Source: Nelumbo lutea (taxonomy: Eukaryota > Streptophyta > Magnoliopsida > Proteales > Nelumbonaceae). From it: 64,000 bases of DNA. The stretch's first letter is position 1, and each line of letters starts with the position of its first letter. Both the position numbers and the translations under genes were made by a program. The stretch lies in assembly GCA_022828595.1 (NCBI GenBank), contig JAKGHH010000005.1:62801655-62865654 (forward strand). Direction: 5' to 3'. Below, one piece after another: positions 23,018 to 34,959 of this stretch. The notes below the pieces were generated by a model, which searched no databases, was not told where the DNA came from, and worked only from the letters and a program-made list of their open reading frames with translations.

Positions 23018-24881
23018 GATGGGTTAGGGAAATTGAGAGGAAAATTTAATGGGTTTGAGATGGGATGGGTTTGAGAATTTGAGAGGAAAAATTAATGGGT
23101 TTGAGATCAAGGATACTAGGTGGATTAAAAAATGAATAAAGTAATTTGCACAAATACCCTATCCATTACCATTCCTAGCAATTGCTAGGTTATGAAAGGA
23201 AGAGGAATCACGGAACTGCAATTGCTTAGCTAAAAACAAAGTAAATGACAATAGTACTTTATTTCAATCTCCAATGTCAGATATTCAAAATTCCATCAAG
23301 ATAGGATGATAGAAAACAGTTCCATTGTGAATTCATAATTAAAGGAAGGGGTAAGGAATGGCACTACTCCATCTTAGAGGTGATAATTCTTGGCCAGACG
23401 TGGTCCAGCCCAGAAATTTCTAAGCACAAGCCCAGGCTTTTTCTGAAGCGTACAAAATTCCAAGCTGAGCTTGGGTCCAATACTTCAAGCCCATATATAT
23501 ATATATATATTAAATATTTTATATAATAATATATTATATTAAATATGGGAGTTGTCCTCTTAAACAAAGCCTTATATAAATTAAAGCAAGGCTTTTTATT
23601 TTTTTTTCTCTAATCATTGTGAAACTTTAATTACAAAAAAAAAAAGAAACAATGTGGAACTTCACTTATGTAATAAAGAGATAGACAAGCCAAACCAAAG
23701 CCAAGTCTTGGAATTAAACAAGGGTGCCATAGGCCCAAAGTCTATAGCCAAACCCAGCCTAATTTTGGATTATGTAATATACTTTTTCATATATTATTCA
23801 TTATTCAGTCTAAAGGTTTTTAAAATAATTAAATTTATATAGTATCTATTAACAAGTTCAGGTCGAGAATGAGAATGAATAATTCAGATGATTTCCATGC
23901 AATAGTGGCGTCACATTTCGGCTTCCAGCATCTCAAGTTGATCTCTACATCCAATGGCCGTTTGATGTCAATTTCTATGTTGTACAAGACTCTGATACTT
24001 CATACCTATAAGAGTACAAGACCAATGCCTCTGCCATTTTCGCGGCAAAATTAGAAACATCTAAAGACAACCATTAGAAATTTCAAATAGCGACCATGAT
24101 GAACACAAAGGTACCAAAAGAGCACGACCTTCTTCTTCAGACATTGAATCCTTTGCTTGAGAAGAAAAACCTACTTCACTGTCAGTCCGTCCTTTCTTTC
24201 CTCTTTCGTTTTTTTTTTTTTCCCTTTCTCTTCCTCAATTTTATGTTCATGGTTCAAGTGGGTCAAGTGGCCCATGATCGGCCCATCGACTCTATAAGCC
24301 CAAATATTAACGATGGAAATAAAGGACTTCACTTATCAAGGTTGAAGACCAGGTAGTCCAAAACTCTCGGTCAATCCTGTATTGAGAATTTGAGATAAGC
24401 TATGCCCAAGATGGCCCAAGCCCCAATGAAATCGGTCAAGACCCATTAGTTCCAAGCATAGCGCTGTGAAATGGAGGAAAACATTATCTCATTATTACCT
24501 TCTTATGGTGGCTTAGCTCTTGCTGGTTGCAGCGGTGACTTGGGAATTGGGATCAAATCCCCCATCATCAGGGTTGGTTGGGGCTTGGGGAGAGGGGGTA
24601 TGAGTATGGGGACAGGTTACCACTCGTTGTTTGTAGTCCTTCAATTAGGTGCGGTGGCTAGTGGTGGTGATATGAGAGATGAAATTTAGCAAGTTGATCA
24701 AATACCTTCTATGTCTATAGATGCTTTTGAAAAGAAATAATAAATGTTTCACGAGATGAGTATGAGCAATTACTCTATGTTATATCTCAGCAGAATACAA
24801 CTAGGACATAGTAATGGTCTGAGGAAGTATGTACATTATGGAATGGAGGAACATACTATCAATTTTTGTTATCATCTGCAT
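23018..24881. other. Spacer with short duplications
   Basis: Near 23017-23110 the words GAGATGGG, TTGAGAGGAAAA and TTAATGGGTTTGAGA are repeated in tandem over about 90 bases. TA-rich tracts lie at 23490-23560. No gene with known features is seen; a 72-residue glycine-rich frame at 24471 has no family features. Confidence 0.4.
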
Positions 24882-25106
24882 GTCCCTAAACCAAAAGCCC
24901 TTTGGCCGTACGTTTATGTTGGAGAGGCCCAGATGAAGCGGTTACGTTTGTGGTCACAATATCCCACTTAAAAACATCCTGCATTCCAAAACTAGCTTGT
25001 TAATTTGGGCTAAAGAAGAGTTTGGATTTCGATGGTCCAATATGTGACTCACTCTAATATCCCCTGAAAAGAAATGTCTTTGTTGATCTCACATCTTATT
25101 TCAAGG
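24882..25106 (+). pseudogene. Decayed SAUR pseudogene
   Basis: The start VPKPKALWPYVYVGEAQMKR is recognisably SAUR ([17 protein letters not shown]). A frame change leads into FVVTISHLKHPAFQ, followed by AAAGAAGAGTTTGGATTTCG (KEEFGF), AATATCCCCTG for IPC and TGTTGATCTCACATCTTATT (VDLTSYF). At least three frame breaks and a stop are present. The N-terminal MGIRLP region is lost. Confidence 0.75.
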
Positions 25107-26001
25107 AAAGCAGCTTCAAAGACTGGCCAAGAAAATAGATGAACCCAAGTTCAGATATAGCCAGCCAATTACACGTACATAGATCTTTTGGAGGAGTAGA
25201 GGAAGTAGAACAGAAATCTCTCCCTCTATGAACGTCATTCAATAGAAAAATTTCATTCTGATTCTAACTTGCACCTTCTAACGGCTTAATTCCAAGCCCT
25301 CATGCATTGTGATATCAAGGGACTAAGGGCATATTTGGTTGTCAAACTAAGGTAGAATAAAATTTAAGTTATCATCATTTGAAATTTTGAAACTAGAGGA
25401 ACAAGATTGATGCATTAATGCATTAATACATACACAAACCACAAGGTGCTCTGTCAATACCGTGGTAAAACTATGGTCGACTGGTTAAAGAAACTTCGTG
25501 TGGATAGATCATAGATAGCAGCATCATAGGGAACTTGGGAAGTCTTCATGACTGTCTTAAAGTTGTAGTCAATATTACTATGGAATAGCATGTGCTGCTG
25601 AAGAACCGAGAGCCCCCAAGGCCAAGGGAATCTTAAGCCAATTTCGCCAGTTGATTCCGGATTTACGAGTGAGCTACATATCTAGAGTACCATCTTAACC
25701 TAATTCCACGCATCATTTCATTTAACCATCAACGTTCTTTACAATCCACAATATAAGAAGTTGCAAATCCCAAGCGTAGAATTGCAGAAGCAATAATTAA
25801 AGAAGAAATTAACTTAAATTTATACTCATATATATATATATATATATAACAGATGAAAGAGAACGAAATTGTTATTTATGTTTCCGATGGGAGAACTTTG
25901 CTCCCGGTTTCTATATACAAAACTCGGTTTACATTGGTGTGGCAGGTCGCAAGCATATGATTAATTTTCAAAATAAGGGAATCCCTTTTTTCATTTTCTA
26001 A
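25107..26001. other. AT-rich spacer
   Basis: It contains a TA microsatellite at about 25829-25849. No gene is seen. Confidence 0.45.
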
Positions 26002-26438
26002 GTGAGTGTTTGATATTGATGTCGTTTTGTGAGAAAGTGGTGCTACGTACGTGTTATATCAGAGAAAATGGTACTTCAAATTAACAACACCCTCTTGTTT
26101 GATATCGTTTCCTCAGGAAAAAAAAAAACGTTGCTCCAGATCATATCTTAAAAATCGGAAAAGTATGGTCTGGAGTAATACCAAATTCATTACTGTCAGC
26201 GGTAAAATCATGTGGCATTATCTTGGCCGTTAGATAATATAGATCATATTGAAAACGTTACTGCCATCACTGATACCAAGCAAAATCAATGCTGTTTTCT
26301 CAAAAAACAGTCTATGTGACAGTACCAATTCCAAACAAAAAAATAAGCACCGTTTTCTCAGATTTCATCTCTAAATGCATAGTATCGTTTTTCTCATAGA
26401 ACAGTGCAATGCTCCTATCACTTATGCCAAACACCTAT
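26002..26438. mobile_element. Probable Harbinger-type MITE
   Basis: The left end GTGAGTGTTTGATAT and the inverted right end (ATGCCAAACACCTAT) share a GTGTTTG core, and GTTTT(C)TGAGAAA-like words recur inside in both directions. TAA flanks both ends (25999-26001 and 26439-26441). The ends are diverged, so the call is moderate. Confidence 0.45.
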
Positions 26439-26653
26439 TAAGACAATGGGCTTTAGTTCACAGGCTGAAAAGTTGGAGATATTGGCTTCAATGATACCCC
26501 ATCCTCTGTTTAGCTTTGACTTCAATGTCCATCTTTTAGATCCGAAGCTGCAAGCTAAAACAGCAATCCTGTGAGGTTGAGCGAGAGACAACATCAACCA
26601 GCTGAGATAGAAGAATTGATTTCTCCTTGGTTGGCCTTTCAGAAGTTGTTGGG

Positions 26654-26961
26654 TTAGCCACTGAAACGTGAAGTCAGATGAATGAAAATGTCTTCTTTGC
26701 AAGGAATCGTAAGACCACCCATTGGATGATCAAACTCAAACTCTTCCTCAGCCTGACCCAACAAATCTTGGAACCAAGGTTAGTTCAAATAGGATAATGG
26801 AACAACAAATCTCCTCTTTTTACTTTCCAGTCTCACCAACATAAACTGCGAAATGACCCTTAGGAACATCACCCATTGTTGCTGCAGGCAATTGGGTCCT
26901 TGCTGACAGAGTGTCGGAGAAGCTCCTTTGCATGAAGCATACCAGGCAAACGGATACCCAT
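26654..26961 (-). pseudogene. SAUR pseudogene with several lesions
   Basis: The start MGIRLPGMLHAKELLRHS is followed by a frameshift before the [13 protein letters not shown] core. A second frame change and a TAA fall around the KKRR segment, and another TAA stands in YLN-PWFQ where His is expected. The last part is clean: [24 protein letters not shown]...TSRFSG and TAA at 26654-26656. It is the minus-strand partner of the plus-strand SAUR at 28384, mirroring the 40675/42610 and 60387/61471 pairs. Confidence 0.85.
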
Positions 26962-28194
26962 GGTGTTTTCAAGGTTAATCAGGAAGGAAATATTAACAAG
27001 ATATTGATCCAAAAGGTGTGATATGGGGGAGAACACAAAAAAGTGTTTGTTTACACGATAGCTAGGCGAATTGAAGTCCTATATAAAATATATATTTGGC
27101 TTTCAGCATGTGCATCATATATACATATGGAGGCCGAGGGAAAATCGTTTGGAAAGAAATGTAGCTCAAGTGAGAGATTTTCCCAGCGAGAACGAGAGAA
27201 TTAAATTGTGCATACCTGGGCGAGGTTCCGTCACGCACATATGAAGTCACATGATCTTGCCTAACCTGCAGTTCATTAATTGTCATAAATATATAATTTG
27301 TGGGGACTGAACAATATATGTTGTAGCTCAAACTTAATTACCAGCACATCATGCCCAACAAATCCCACTTGTGTAGACATCAAGGGTGGACCATGGAACG
27401 GATTATCTATATATCACCAATCCTTTCAAGTTTCAATTGGTGATTATGAAGATCATCAGGCGAGAGTTACTTATTGGCAACTAGGGGTCGGTTGGGCCCT
27501 CTAAAAAATGACGTTCAAATCGAAGCGCTTCCTTTGGATCTAGCAATGTGGGGTCATCTGTACGTTGCAGCCATTACTGGGGAAGGTAAAGTATAGAGGG
27601 AGATGGGATGACGATGACATTACATGTGTTGATTGTTCATGATCAGTCAAGTACGTACTAGTAATTTGAGCATTCCAAAAGCCTTGTAATGGGACCAACT
27701 CATTACCAAACACAAAGCCTCTATTATATATTATTTGGGGGCCAAGCCCAAGGTTTTCATAGACAACACTATAGAGAAGCTTAGACTACTGAAAACTTTG
27801 TTTTGATCACTTATGCTTTCCGACCATACATCTGTGGTGACCTGATCATTCACCTACATGTGTTAACACTTGGGCCTGGCAGTCTGGCACATACAGTTTA
27901 CCGTCCCTACCAACCACAAGTGTTGGTAGTGGCCTGATAAATGACTTGTCTAAGACCAAGGACCCCTCCAACGAGGACTAGGAGTCCGGTGCCCAACATT
28001 GTCATAAATATATTTTGAAGCCATATTAATTCTCCAATTCCCAACCTTTCAATCAAGTAACCCAACTTATTCAAATGGGTCCTCCTTAGTCTGTTATTCA
28101 AGCAACAGGGCATGGTGAACTGTTGCAATTTGCAAGGATAACCTAGCATGACCAATCAATAAATCTTGTTTGATATCCTATTTGGGAGCAAAGC
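26962..28194. other. Intergenic region between divergent SAUR copies
   Basis: It holds the former promoter of the minus-strand pseudogene (TATATAGG on the minus strand near 27080, TCACATG at 27247-27253) and the distal promoter of the SAUR at 28384. No other gene is seen. Confidence 0.5.
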
Positions 28195-28214
28195 CATGTG
28201 AAACCGTCATGACT
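28195..28214 (+). promoter_or_regulatory. Conserved SAUR upstream module
   Basis: CATGTGAAACCGTCATGACT lies 170-190 bases before the ATG at 28384. It matches modules at 42396 and 61263 that precede the two other plus-strand copies at nearly the same distance. The CATGTG hexamer is an E-box type bHLH or BZR-class target, but the binding factor here is inferred, not shown. Confidence 0.6.
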
Positions 28215-28259
28215 CACATCAGTTATGTCAGTTAGTGGCACCCAAGTTTTACATTCTTG

Positions 28260-28267
28260 TATATATA
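28260..28267 (+). promoter_or_regulatory. TATA box of SAUR at 28384
   Basis: TATATATA lies 124 bases before the chosen ATG. It supports starting translation at 28384 and not at an upstream in-frame ATG at 28225, which precedes the TATA box. Confidence 0.65.
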
Positions 28268-28383
28268 TTATGTGTGAGACCCAAATATACCATCTCACGC
28301 CACAAATTCACAAATTCTATCCTCTGTTCTCAAAGCTTTCGTTGATATCCAGAAATCCAAGTATAGTTGTTCATAGAGGCCAT

Positions 28384-28686
28384 ATGGGTATCCGTTTTCC
28401 AGGAATTACTCATGCCAAGATGATTCTCCGACGCTCTGTTCTTACTGCAAACCATACGACTTCAGCGACCATAGACGTCCCTAAAGGCCACATTGCTGTT
28501 TATGTTGGAGCAACCCAGAAGAAGCGGTTTGTTGTACCAATATCCTATTTGAACCACCCTTCCTTCCAAAAGTTGCTAAATCGGGCTGAAGAAGAGTTTG
28601 GGTTCGACCATCCAATGGGTGGTCTCACCATCCCATGCGAAGAACAGGCATTCATTGATCTAACATCATGTTTGAATGGTTCATGA
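28384..28686 (+). CDS. SAUR: SAUR family protein, 100 aa
   Basis: This is an intact intronless SAUR with N-terminus [29 protein letters not shown]. The domain starts at about residue 32 with [27 protein letters not shown], then [19 protein letters not shown] and LTSCLNGS. The open frame extends 53 codons upstream to 28225, but that part precedes the TATA box at 28260 and lacks family similarity, so the MGIRFP methionine is the start. It is closest to the copies at 42610 and 61471 (shared HAKM-LR-SFLT lead). A T-for-E change (VGATQ) is the only notable difference. The family role is PP2C-D inhibition in auxin-driven growth. Confidence 0.94.
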   Translation: MGIRFPGITHAKMILRRSVLTANHTTSATIDVPKGHIAVYVGATQKKRFVVPISYLNHPSFQKLLNRAEEEFGFDHPMGGLTIPCEEQAFIDLTSCLNGS

Positions 28687-29685
28687 GACGTAGGGTAGGG
28701 ATCAAGAAAGACAAAAAGGAAGTCTAGATTTTGTAAAGCAGAGATGTAGCAAATTACATGTATATAGAATTTTGTAGAGTTAAGGAAGAAGAAAAGATTC
28801 GATGTCTCTTCCTTTGAGCATTATTTAATAGAAATTTTTGTTTTTATCCTCATGGATTCTCAAACAATAATCCCGTCTTTGTTCTCTTTCTTCTGATTAT
28901 TTAAAGATAATTAGGGTGATTTTGTATCGGGTATTAAAAAAAACGGGGTCATAGACCCATATACAAGATTGGGAATAAAATTGTTTGGGAAATCAGCCAA
29001 GAAAAAATGAAAGGATGGGAGGTTAATCCATCTTTGGGTTCCCAATTCCAGCTATCAAGGGGCTGACTATTATCAGATTCTACTGTGTATATCTATTTCT
29101 TTTGGAGTTACAAAAAATATCGGAGTCATCATGTCAAGAGAATGGAGAAAAAACTTCAAAGATTTTTTTTTTCTGTTTTTGGTTGGAAACCTCCATAGAA
29201 ATGGAATATTAGAGCTTCACCCGGTGGGACTAGAATCCTTAATCCTTTCAGAAAGATCATGCCCCAAATTATGCAGACTAGAATCCTTAATCCTTTTATG
29301 GACTTAATGAAGTTTGGATGATGTCCGAACCCCTGAAGGAGACCAAATTTTTTAAGTAGCTTATTTAGAGAATGTGTTTCTATATCAATCTTCTGATCTG
29401 CCATGATAATGAGTATTGAATACCTGGCTAAGGCAACCCAATTTAGAGGCTAATGAAAGGTCAAGCCTGCCAATTCACAGACATGACCTCACTATTTTAA
29501 CCTTCAGAACGCTGGAGGATTTCTTTTTGTTGTGCCTGGGATTTTTTCTTGTTTCCTTGGTTTTTACAAAAAACATTCAAGATTTAAGTTTGGCGATTTG
29601 TACCTATGTCCACAAATAAACCCTTGCAAAATTTACCAAACTCAATTAAATAATACAACACTAGTGAACAGATTGGTTTGAGTAT
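28687..29685. other. 3' region of SAUR and left flank of element A
   Basis: It starts with the SAUR 3' untranslated region. AT-rich sequence without recognised features continues up to the AGTAT target duplication at 29681-29685. The phrase ACTAGAATCCTTAATCCTTT occurs twice near 29229 and 29278. Confidence 0.45.
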
Positions 29686-30391
29686 TGATGGAGCCAATCC
29701 GGCTGGTCCTATCTGTCAACGATCTTGCCTCTGGTTGGAGCAAAATGTGCCTGAAACAGGGAAAAAAACGAGTAATCTCCAAGGAGGAACCCGATGAGAG
29801 TGCTCCGAAGCTCAAGTTATTTTTCCTCAAAGGCAAGATAAAAAACCAAATGACGCAAAATTATCACATACCTCCTTCTTGGGGGGAAGAGAGCCTTTTA
29901 TAACCACTTCGGCGCACTCACTCCCAAGCTCCTCTCAGGTCGGGAGCAGACAACCACCACTGTTCTCTTTGTCTGAGCCGTCTCTATGACTAGAGGTGGT
30001 GGTGGCAGGTGGCCGTTGAAGTGCGGCTGTCAAGCGTCAGATCCTAAGTCAGTTCAGGTGCGCCGCCTCAGGATACGGATTCCTTTGGTGTCAGGTACGG
30101 TTGTTCACTTCGGCGGCCTGGAGCCAAAGTGCTGGAGTGGTGTGTGAGGTGAAGTTTTGAGCTCGGATAGAGGTGTGGCCCGAACTGCCCTGGGGCGGGC
30201 TAGTTTGGGTTGTTGTCCTTTGCGCTCCTCATAAGGCTCGGGGTCAAAGGGAGAGTTCGGGCTCCTTTTGGGGAGCTCGGACCGTTGGTTCCTCCTCTCG
30301 AAGCTCGCACCTTGAGCGTACTGCCGTGCCGAGCTTTTGCTTCTGCCACGTATTGGGTGGTCAAGAGGTCGGGCCAAATCTTCCTTCATCA
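29686..30391 (-). repeat. 3' LTR of element A (706 bp)
   Basis: It begins TGATGGAG and ends CTTCATCA on the plus strand (TGATG...CATCA ends). A minus-strand TATA box (TTATAAAAGG) lies at 29896-29904. The sequence matches 39052-39760 throughout. Confidence 0.93.
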
Positions 30392-30407
30392 ATTGTCCCC
30401 CACTCCT
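30392..30407 (-). other. Polypurine tract of element A
   Basis: On the minus strand GAGGAGTGGGGGACAAT abuts the LTR start TGATGAAGG. It is the expected plus-strand DNA primer site. Confidence 0.8.
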
Positions 30408-30835
30408 CGCGCTAAGGGGCTTGCCCTGGCGTGGGGAGTTCGCGAGGTGGCGGGTGGATATGACCCGTACTTCGAACTGGTTGACTGATAGCACGAAGTG
30501 TGCGTTCGTTAGGAGAATTCCAGGTTTCTCGAGCGCCAAAAAGTCAGGAAGCGCGCCAATTCGCCTTTAAATGCTGGGAGACGTGACAGTGCGCATTATT
30601 TCAAAATTTAAAAAATGTGTCACTGGGAGACGTGACAGCGGGCATTATTTCAAATTTCAAATTTGAAAAAAACGCACCGCTACTGCCTTCAATGTGGGGA
30701 GACGTGCGTCGGCACTGCTTCAGTTTCAAAAGATGTGTGGCCAGTCACGTCTCGGTCTTAGGAAGCATCGGTCAACTTGATCGTGGGCCATTGGATTTGC
30801 CTCGATCAGAACTATCGGTTTTCGGTCACTATGGA

Positions 30836-30844
30836 TATAAATAG
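30836..30844 (+). promoter_or_regulatory. TATA box of antisense gene in element A
   Basis: TATAAATAG lies 182 bases before the plus-strand ATG at 31026, outside the LTR. Fragment E has TTTAAATA at the equivalent place. It suggests that the antisense gene is transcribed from its own promoter; no transcript evidence is available here. Confidence 0.6.
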
Positions 30845-31025
30845 TGGGGGACCCCCAGTTGCTTTTCATTGCCATTCTCTTGCGTTTTGAGCTCGCGTCC
30901 AAGTTTTAGCTCGTGTACAAGTTTTTAGCTCGCGTCAAAGTTTTTAGTTCGCATCAACCTCCCGTAGCCCATTTGCTTTTTTTCGGGTGAGTCAGTATTT
31001 TCTTCCTGGTATTCTATTCCTCCTA

Positions 31026-32849
31026 ATGTCTAGCTCGGACAGCTCAGACAGTTCTTTGAGGGGGTCAGATGCAGGTTCTACAAACTGAGCTGCAACCCCC
31101 GACAACCTTAGTGAACCCGAGGTAGAGCTCGAGGGAGAGTTCGAACCCGTAGACTGAGTTGCCTCGGGTAGTTTGGCATCCTCCTCCTGTCGAAGTCGAA
31201 CGTTAGACAAGTTTGGGCCCTCAACCATGACGCCTGAGGGGCTTTACTCCCTAATCACTTAGTTTAACCTGCCCGGGGAGTATACTTACTTTATACCCTC
31301 GGGACTTCCATGGGAACACGGTCCTGACGAGATTGGTTGGGACTATCTCAGCATTACCGTCGGGGTTATGAACCACTTCAGCGTTACCGTCGGTCAGCTC
31401 CACCCGAATTCTATCCGTAATTTGGTTGGGACTATCTCCCTCTTTTGCGAACAAATTTTGCCTTTAGATCTAACGATCTTTTCTTCCATTCTAATGCTTA
31501 AGAAGCAAGTGGGTCCCCTTCCCGGGTGTAGGCAGGCGTACTACATGTCTCCTCGCACGGGGTTCAAGCTTTTACACGATCTTCCCAACAAGGTCCCGGC
31601 TTGGAAATGGGACTACTTCGAGGTGCAAAGTGCAATGGGGTGGCCGTTCCAAACCGGGTGAGGAATGGCTGCCCCCAATCCCGGTGTTACGCTAGATAAG
31701 GAGACGGTGAAGGACCTCCGGGAATGGGCCCGGCTTGGGCAAAAATGCCACCATTATCTGACGGAGGCTTGCTTGCTCAGAGGCTTGCCTTTTGTTTTGC
31801 TTTATGTTCTTTTGTTTTCCTGATGCTGAGCTCTTTGTGCAGGTGTGATGGACGCAGAGAAGGCTCGTGGTGGGAACCTGTTTCATGCCATGAAGAGGAG
31901 GAAGCGAGTTGCCAAATGGACTCATGCCGAACTGCCCCGAGATGCAGAGCCTGAGGTACCAGGCTACTCACCAGTGGATCCGCCCAGGAAGCCCAAGATG
32001 GCCCCTCCAGTACAAGAAGCGGCAAGGGCCCCTTACATCGGGGCTGCTTATACGAGGGCTCCTTACACTGAGACTGCTTATACACGAGTTGGGCCTTCAG
32101 GCTCGGGAGGCCAAGGTGAGTTCAGTAGCGTGTTGTCGCCGAACCACGCTCTTCAAAAAAGTAGGGAGGCCGTTTACCCCGAGGAGGTCGCGACTTGTAC
32201 CGAGCTTCCTTTGAACCATGTAGCCGGGTGTGCTGCCTCTCATGCCATGGTGGTAAGTCAGCGGCTTCTTGTCAGGCTCCTTGTCATTACCTTTCTCGTT
32301 GTTGCTCATTCTCGTTATTTTTCCTTTTGGTAGGTGAACTCCATTATCCATGCCTTAGTGGCCCAAGCGGAGAGGAGCTTGAGGCGGGCATGAGCTACCG
32401 AAGAGGCTTCCCGTGCTGCCGAAGCAGCTTCTCGTGCTGCACAGGCCAGGCTGGCGAGGTCTCAGAGAGACACCGAGGCCATGGGAGTGGTGGTGAAGCA
32501 TATGGCAGACCTAAGACTGGACTTGCAGCATCAAGTCGAATACCTTCAAGAGGATATTAGGAAGAGGACAGAGATCTTTTCTCAGGGCATCGAGGATGCC
32601 AAGAAGAAGGCCATTGAAGACTATATCGCCTCGCCGCGCTTTGACGACCTAATGGTGGGCTCGAATAGAAGGGGTTTTAAACTGAGCCAGTGGATGATCA
32701 GGAATACATACCCCGAGCTCGACATCAGTGCCATAACTACTTCGTGCATTACTCAGGAGATGACCAACGCGGCTAATGGTGAACTGGATTCCGAGGATGA
32801 GGCAAAACCCTCGGGTATCGTCGACGTGCCTTCCGAGGGTGAGGACTGA
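31026..32849 (+). pseudogene. Antisense (aORF-type) gene of Tat element A, with introns
   Basis: One plus-strand reading frame runs from MSSSDSSDSS at 31026 through DKFGPSTMTPEGLYSLI and QLHPNSIRNLVGTI...ILMLKKQVGPLPGCRQAYYMSPRTGFKLLHDLPNKVPAWKWDYFEV. It continues to DAEKARGGNLFHAMKRRK and a C-terminal alanine- and arginine-rich coiled-coil-like part with QHQVEYLQEDIRKRTEIF, ending EGED at 32849. A canonical intron fits 32253-32333 (GTAAGT...TTTTGGTAG, 81 bases, phase 0). A second intron acceptor CTTTGTGCAG ends at 31842; its donor looks mutated. TGA stops at several sites (for example after RRA near 32391) make this copy dead. Such proteins are annotated as putative gypsy-type transposon products; their function is unknown. 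Confidence 0.72.
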
Positions 32850-33154
32850 GATTGTTGGACTGTTTGGAATGTAAACAGAGTACATATATATATATTGGAA
32901 TGTAAATAGAGTATTTTGTAATGAAATGTTCTTTTGACTAAGTTGTTGTCACCCTCTTTTTCCTGAACTGACTATATTGCCGAACTGACCATATGCCTCT
33001 GATGATGAGATGCCGAGGTCCTTGTTAGCTCGTTATCATTTTGCATGTCCATGACGAAGAGGTGACTAAGTCTTATGGTGCCAAGGTCCTTGTTAGCTCG
33101 TCATTCTAACCCTCAGGCTCTGATAGCGACTCCTAGTCCACTTCGCTTGGTAAT

Positions 33155-34420
33155 TTATAGGTAGTATCGTCTTAAGTTAACGACGTTCCATGCTCGGGAT
33201 ACTTGTTTGCCCTCTAATGTTTTGAGCTCGTATGCTCCCCCAAGCGCCCTCTTTACTTGGTAGGTCCCTTCCCAATTCAGTCCAAGTTTGCCCACGCCGA
33301 GCTCGGGTGCCATGATCTTACGGCGAACCAGGTCGCCGACGCGGAAGTTCCGCTTTTTTACTCTGGCATTGTAGTACCAAGCTACTCTTTGCTGGTAAGT
33401 TGCAGTTCGGATGTACGCAAGGTCTCTTACCTCGTCCAATAAGTCGAGGTTGGTACGTAGCTCGTCTTTGTTTGCCTGATCGTCGTATGCTTCTAGTCAC
33501 AGTGTAGGTACTTTGATCTCCACTGGGATTACCACTTCAATGCTGTAGGTGAGGTTAAAGGGGGTCTCTCCTGTGGTGGTTTTTTCCGTAGTTCAGTGAG
33601 CCCATAGAACACTTGGTAGCTCGTCCGCCCACAACCCTTTAGCACGGTCTAGTCACGCTTTCAGTCCGTGGAGGATAGCTCTGTTCATCACTTCTGTTTG
33701 ACCGTTTACCTACGAGTGTACGACCAATGTGAAGTTATGTCGAATCCCCATATCTTGGCACCATTCCTGAAACTTGATGTCCTCAAAATGCTTGCAATTG
33801 TCAGAGATCAGTACCCGAGGTAACCCAAAGCGACATACTATGTTCTTCCAAAAGAAGTTTTGTACGTTTCGATCTGTAACTTTTGCTAGAGGTTCAACTT
33901 CTAGCCACTTTGTGAAGTAATCTACCACCACCACTAGGAACTTCCTTCCACCTGTTGCTAGCGGGAATGACTCCAGGAGGTTGATGCCCCATTGCGCAAA
34001 GGGCCATGGACTGGTGAGGTACTTGAGGTTGGTGGCAGGCTGATGGTGGATATTGGCATGCTTCTGACACTTGTCACATTTTCTAACTAGTTCGATGGCC
34101 TCTGCCTTCATCGTTGGCCAGTAGTACCCTTGTCGAAGTGTCTTCTGGGCAAGGGCCCTACCTCCCAAGTGTCCGCCGCATAGACCTTCATGAGTGTCGC
34201 AGAGTACGAGCTCGACTTCGGCAGGTCGCAAGCAATGCAGATAGGGGAGCGTGTAGGACCGTCAGTACAGTTGTTCGTCTATTATGACATATTTGGCTAC
34301 CTGGCGCTGCACCCTTCTAGCTGCATTGCGGTCCGCAAGGAGGGTCCCATCTAGCAAGAAGCTCACGAGTGGTTTGATCCAGCTCGGCTCTGCTTCAAGG
34401 ACAGGAGCGACCTCCTCTGC
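33155..34420 (-). pseudogene. Integrase region of element A
   Basis: In minus-strand order it shows the linker (VAKYVIIDEQLY) and the zinc-binding HHCC part (DTHEGLCGGHLGGRALAQK...CDKCQKH). The core follows with FAQWGINLLESFP and VVVDYFTKWLEVEPLA, then GLPRVLISDNCKHFED. The C-terminal part comes last (YYNARVKKRNFRVGDLVRRKI...GPEW-like GLNWEGTYQV...NLRRYYL). The first catalytic Asp (GIDLL in element B) is Asn here (GINLL). The core frame ends near 33710 and the C-terminal part is in another open segment at 33155-33439, with stops between. The protein would insert element DNA into the genome, but this copy cannot. Confidence 0.85.
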
Positions 34421-34890
34421 CCCACCGAGAATGCTAGGCCGAGGTAGGTCCTCTATGTACACGGTTTTCATGGCATTGTGACTGATGCTGGCTAACCGGG
34501 ATAGGGTGTCGGCCTCAGTGTTCTCTGACCTCAGGATTTGCTTGATGATGTGTGACTGGAAGTTGAGTAGAGCCTCCTTTACCTTTGCCAAGTAGGCGAT
34601 CATAGTTAGCTCACGTGCTTCGTATTCGCCCGTAACATGGTTGACCACAAGCTGGGAATCACTGTAGATAACTATGTGTTTCGCTCTTACCTTTTACGCT
34701 AGGGCCATCCCAGATATCAATGCCTCGTACTCTGCCTCGTTGTTGGATGCCGCAAACTCAAAGCATAGCGCGTATTCCAATTTTGTGCCACTCGGGCCAC
34801 GCAAGATTATTCCACCCCGCTGCCCTTTTGGTTCAAGGAGCCATCTACGTGAAGGATCCATGGCTCCTCATCCCAGTTCGCATTTGGCCT
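34421..34890 (-). pseudogene. Second (archaeal-type) RNase H of element A
   Basis: It starts with EEPWILHVDGSLNQKGSG (first Asp) near 34860-34810. A frameshift follows, then the conserved NNEAEYEAL segment, YSDSQLVVNHVTGEYEAREL with the third Asp, and ENTEADTLSRLAS. Presence of this domain after the RT-linked RNase H is the hallmark of Tat-lineage Gypsy elements. It is broken by a frame change around 34806 and a stop near 34690. Confidence 0.8.
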
Positions 34891-34959
34891 AACTAGGAGA
34901 GATGCCACCCTGGCAGCTACTTCACGGTGTTCGGACTCTATTGGCCTGGGAGCTCCGGG

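Noticed and set aside
28225..28383. N-terminal extension of the SAUR at 28384
   Set aside because: It precedes the TATA box and has no family similarity; the MGIRFP methionine is the likely start.
30105..30539. Minus-strand open frame of 144 codons across the 3' LTR of element A
   Set aside because: LTR sequence without start context or domain; the same peptide pattern recurs in the other LTR.
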